Assembly (NCBI GenBank): GCA_017938055.1
Contig: JAGBCG010000211.1
Location: 1 to 7,701, forward strand
Source of the DNA: Clostridia bacterium
GTDB taxonomy: Bacteria; Bacillota; Clostridia; Oscillospirales; CAG-382
Length of the DNA: 7,701 nucleotides
Direction: 5' to 3'
In this document: piece after piece, positions 6,618-7,701 of the stretch
Layout of the letters: each line of letters starts with the position of its first letter
How positions within the stretch are numbered: the first letter of the stretch is position 1
Made by a program: the position numbers and the translations under genes
Notes under the pieces: generated by a model
What the model was told of the DNA's origin: nothing
Database searches by the model: none
Seen by the model: only the letters and a program-made list of their open reading frames with translations

Positions 6618-7394
6618 ATGAAAATACTAATGATTGGCGATGTAGTTGGAAATTGCGGTGTGGAATTTTTAAAAAATAATCTATATACTTTTGCTAAGCA
6701 AAATGCTATTGATATGATTATTGCCAACGGCGAAAATGCTGCAAAAGGAAATGGTCTTGACAAGGACACAGCACACCAGCTTTTTATGAGTGGTGTTGAC
6801 GTAATAACAAGCGGTAATCACATCTGGAATAAGCACGAAATGCAGCAAATAATTGATGAATATGACAATATTCTTAGACCCGCAAATTACCCTGCCACCT
6901 GTCCCGGAAATGGATATGTACTGTACAATGCGGGCGGCGTAAAGGTACTTGTTATTTCGCTCATGGGAACAGTTTATCTTGACAACTTTGCATGTCCCTT
7001 TGAAACCGCTGAGCGTATTTTAGAGCGTGAGGAAGGAAGCTATGACTTGGCAATAGTCGACTTTCATGCAGAAGCCACAAGCGAAAAAGCAGCTTTTGCA
7101 AGGTACTTTGACGGAAGACTTTCTGCTGTTGCAGGCACTCACACACATGTACAAACCTCGGACGAGCGAATTCTTCCCTCAGGTACTGCTTTTATTACCG
7201 ACATTGGCATGACAGGAGCGTACGAATCAATCCTTGGTGTTAAAACCGAGTGTATTTTGAAAAAGTTCCGGACAAAAATGCCTGTCCGATTTGAACAGGC
7301 AGATGGTGATTGTCAGTTTAACGCTGTTATTCTTGAATTTGACAATACCTCTTATAAAGCAAAAAGCATAAAGCGTGTATTTGAAATTCACTAA
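6618..7394 (+). CDS. ymdB: YmdB-type metallophosphoesterase (TIGR00282 family)
   Basis: This 258-residue cytoplasmic metal-dependent phosphodiesterase matches the YmdB family in length. Characterised B. subtilis YmdB hydrolyses 2',3'-cyclic nucleotides and affects biofilm and motility gene expression. Every expected metal ligand or catalytic residue is present: D8 (GDVVG), E39 and N40 (NGEN), N67 and H68 (SGNHIW), H150 (DFHAE), H175 and H177 (GTHTHVQT). Positions coincide with those I recall for B. subtilis YmdB, so the enzyme should be active. The start ATG follows AAAGG (6604-6608) at 9 nt. It is the last gene of the operon and is followed by an intrinsic terminator. In Bacillus it follows rny (RNase Y), which is absent here. 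The physiological substrate in this organism is unknown. Confidence 0.95.
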   Translation: MKILMIGDVVGNCGVEFLKNNLYTFAKQNAIDMIIANGENAAKGNGLDKDTAHQLFMSGVDVITSGNHIWNKHEMQQIIDEYDNILRPANYPATCPGNGYVLYNAGGVKVLVISLMGTVYLDNFACPFETAERILEREEGSYDLAIVDFHAEATSEKAAFARYFDGRLSAVAGTHTHVQTSDERILPSGTAFITDIGMTGAYESILGVKTECILKKFRTKMPVRFEQADGDCQFNAVILEFDNTSYKAKSIKRVFEIH

Positions 7395-7414
7395 ACTTGC
7401 TCTTTATAAAGCTT

Positions 7415-7446
7415 AAGGAGATACCAATTACGGTATCCCCTTTTTT
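7415..7446 (+). terminator. Intrinsic terminator of the trmN6-ymdB operon
   Basis: GGAGATACC (7417-7425) pairs with GGTATCCCC (7432-7440) across a 6-nt loop, with one A-C mismatch, and two flanking A-T pairs extend the stem. Six T residues follow (7441-7446). The hairpin starts about 20 bp after the ymdB stop. On the minus strand no T-run follows the stem, so it should mainly stop rightward transcription, although the convergent gene ends immediately beside it. Confidence 0.88.
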
Positions 7447-7447
7447 C

Positions 7448-7701
7448 TTATTCAACTACAGATACAACAATATTGTCTATCATATATTCATAGTTTACTA
7501 TTTGACCGTCAAACTCGTCAGGACTTGTGAATATTGCAAACTGGTCATATGCTCTTGACGGAGAGTTTTCTGCTACTGTATGCGTTACAGACATTTTAAT
7601 CCATCCGTCACTTGTAGAAACCCTTCTGCTGCTATGAGCGTGGTCAACTGAATCCTTTAAAGTTCCTGCGGTATCATAATCAGTATATCTGAAGTTTGGG
7701 C
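7448..7701 (-). CDS. C-terminal fragment of a probable extracellular jelly-roll/carbohydrate-binding protein
   Basis: The open frame enters from the right edge and ends at TAA (7448-7450), giving 84 C-terminal residues with no start visible. The fragment is beta-strand-like and rich in Ser, Thr, Asp and Tyr: it contains DGWIKMSVTHTVAEN and ends YEYMIDNIVVSVVE. An aromatic/hydrophobic strand, then a late strand ending in IDNIVVS, recalls CBM4/9-type or LamG-like modules, where the closing strand often reads as I-D-N-hydrophobic. This suggests a secreted surface protein, but the N-terminal domains are outside the window, so its function cannot be stated. It converges on ymdB with 53 bp between the stop codons. 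Its promoter is not in view. Coding status is likely; the domain label is tentative. Confidence 0.7.
   Translation of the reverse strand, partial: PNFRYTDYDTAGTLKDSVDHAHSSRRVSTSDGWIKMSVTHTVAENSPSRAYDQFAIFTSPDEFDGQIVNYEYMIDNIVVSVVE

Noticed and set aside
7402..7411. Perfect 10-bp palindrome CTTTATAAAG after ymdB
   Set aside because: It is short and AT-rich, lies between a stop codon and a clear terminator, and has no promoter nearby for it to control.
1..7701. CRISPR array, mobile element or defence system
   Set aside because: There are no spaced direct repeats, transposase or recombinase motifs, terminal inverted repeats or known defence domains in any frame.

Overview
The window is AT-rich DNA with strong Shine-Dalgarno sites, TTGnnn-17-TAtaaT-type promoters and compact operons. 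Its protein families (SLH-anchored phosphodiester glycosidase, YmdB, YabB/TrmN6-type tRNA methylase, a membrane-anchored DUF5711-like propeller, a UgtP/MGDG-synthase-type glycosyltransferase) point to a low-GC Firmicute. An anaerobic clostridial lineage (Oscillospiraceae/Lachnospiraceae-like) is most likely. This placement is inferred from gene content and base composition, not from a marker gene.

Layout. Bases 1-4529 are a leftward block. It begins at a divergent intergenic region (4530-4715) with a large secreted SLH-domain phosphodiester glycosidase (NAGPA family, 1695-4529). A small membrane protein follows 26 bp downstream (1267-1668). After a 78-bp gap holding a convincing internal promoter come a CrtO-like acyltransferase (667-1188) and, overlapping it by 26 nt, a GT28/MGDG-synthase-type glycosyltransferase (2-692) that runs off the left edge. 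Bases 4661-7446 are a rightward operon: an extended -10 promoter, trmN6 (tRNA adenine-N6 methylase), a membrane-anchored beta-propeller protein (DUF5711-like), ymdB (metallophosphoesterase) and an intrinsic terminator at 7415-7446. At the right edge a convergent, truncated gene (7448-7701, minus strand) encodes the C-terminus of a protein that looks like an extracellular jelly-roll/carbohydrate-binding domain.

How they fit together. The leftward block has a cell-envelope theme: a wall-attached phosphodiester glycosidase, a membrane protein, and a glycosyltransferase-acyltransferase pair that could make an acylated glycolipid. The rightward operon combines tRNA modification, a probable extracellular propeller of unknown role, and a cyclic-nucleotide/RNA-related phosphodiesterase. 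I found no tRNA or rRNA gene, CRISPR array, insertion sequence, riboswitch or defence system. The most unusual items are the GT28-CrtO pair without carotenoid genes in view and the SLH region split by a long acidic linker. Most of the window otherwise looks like ordinary clostridial chromosome.
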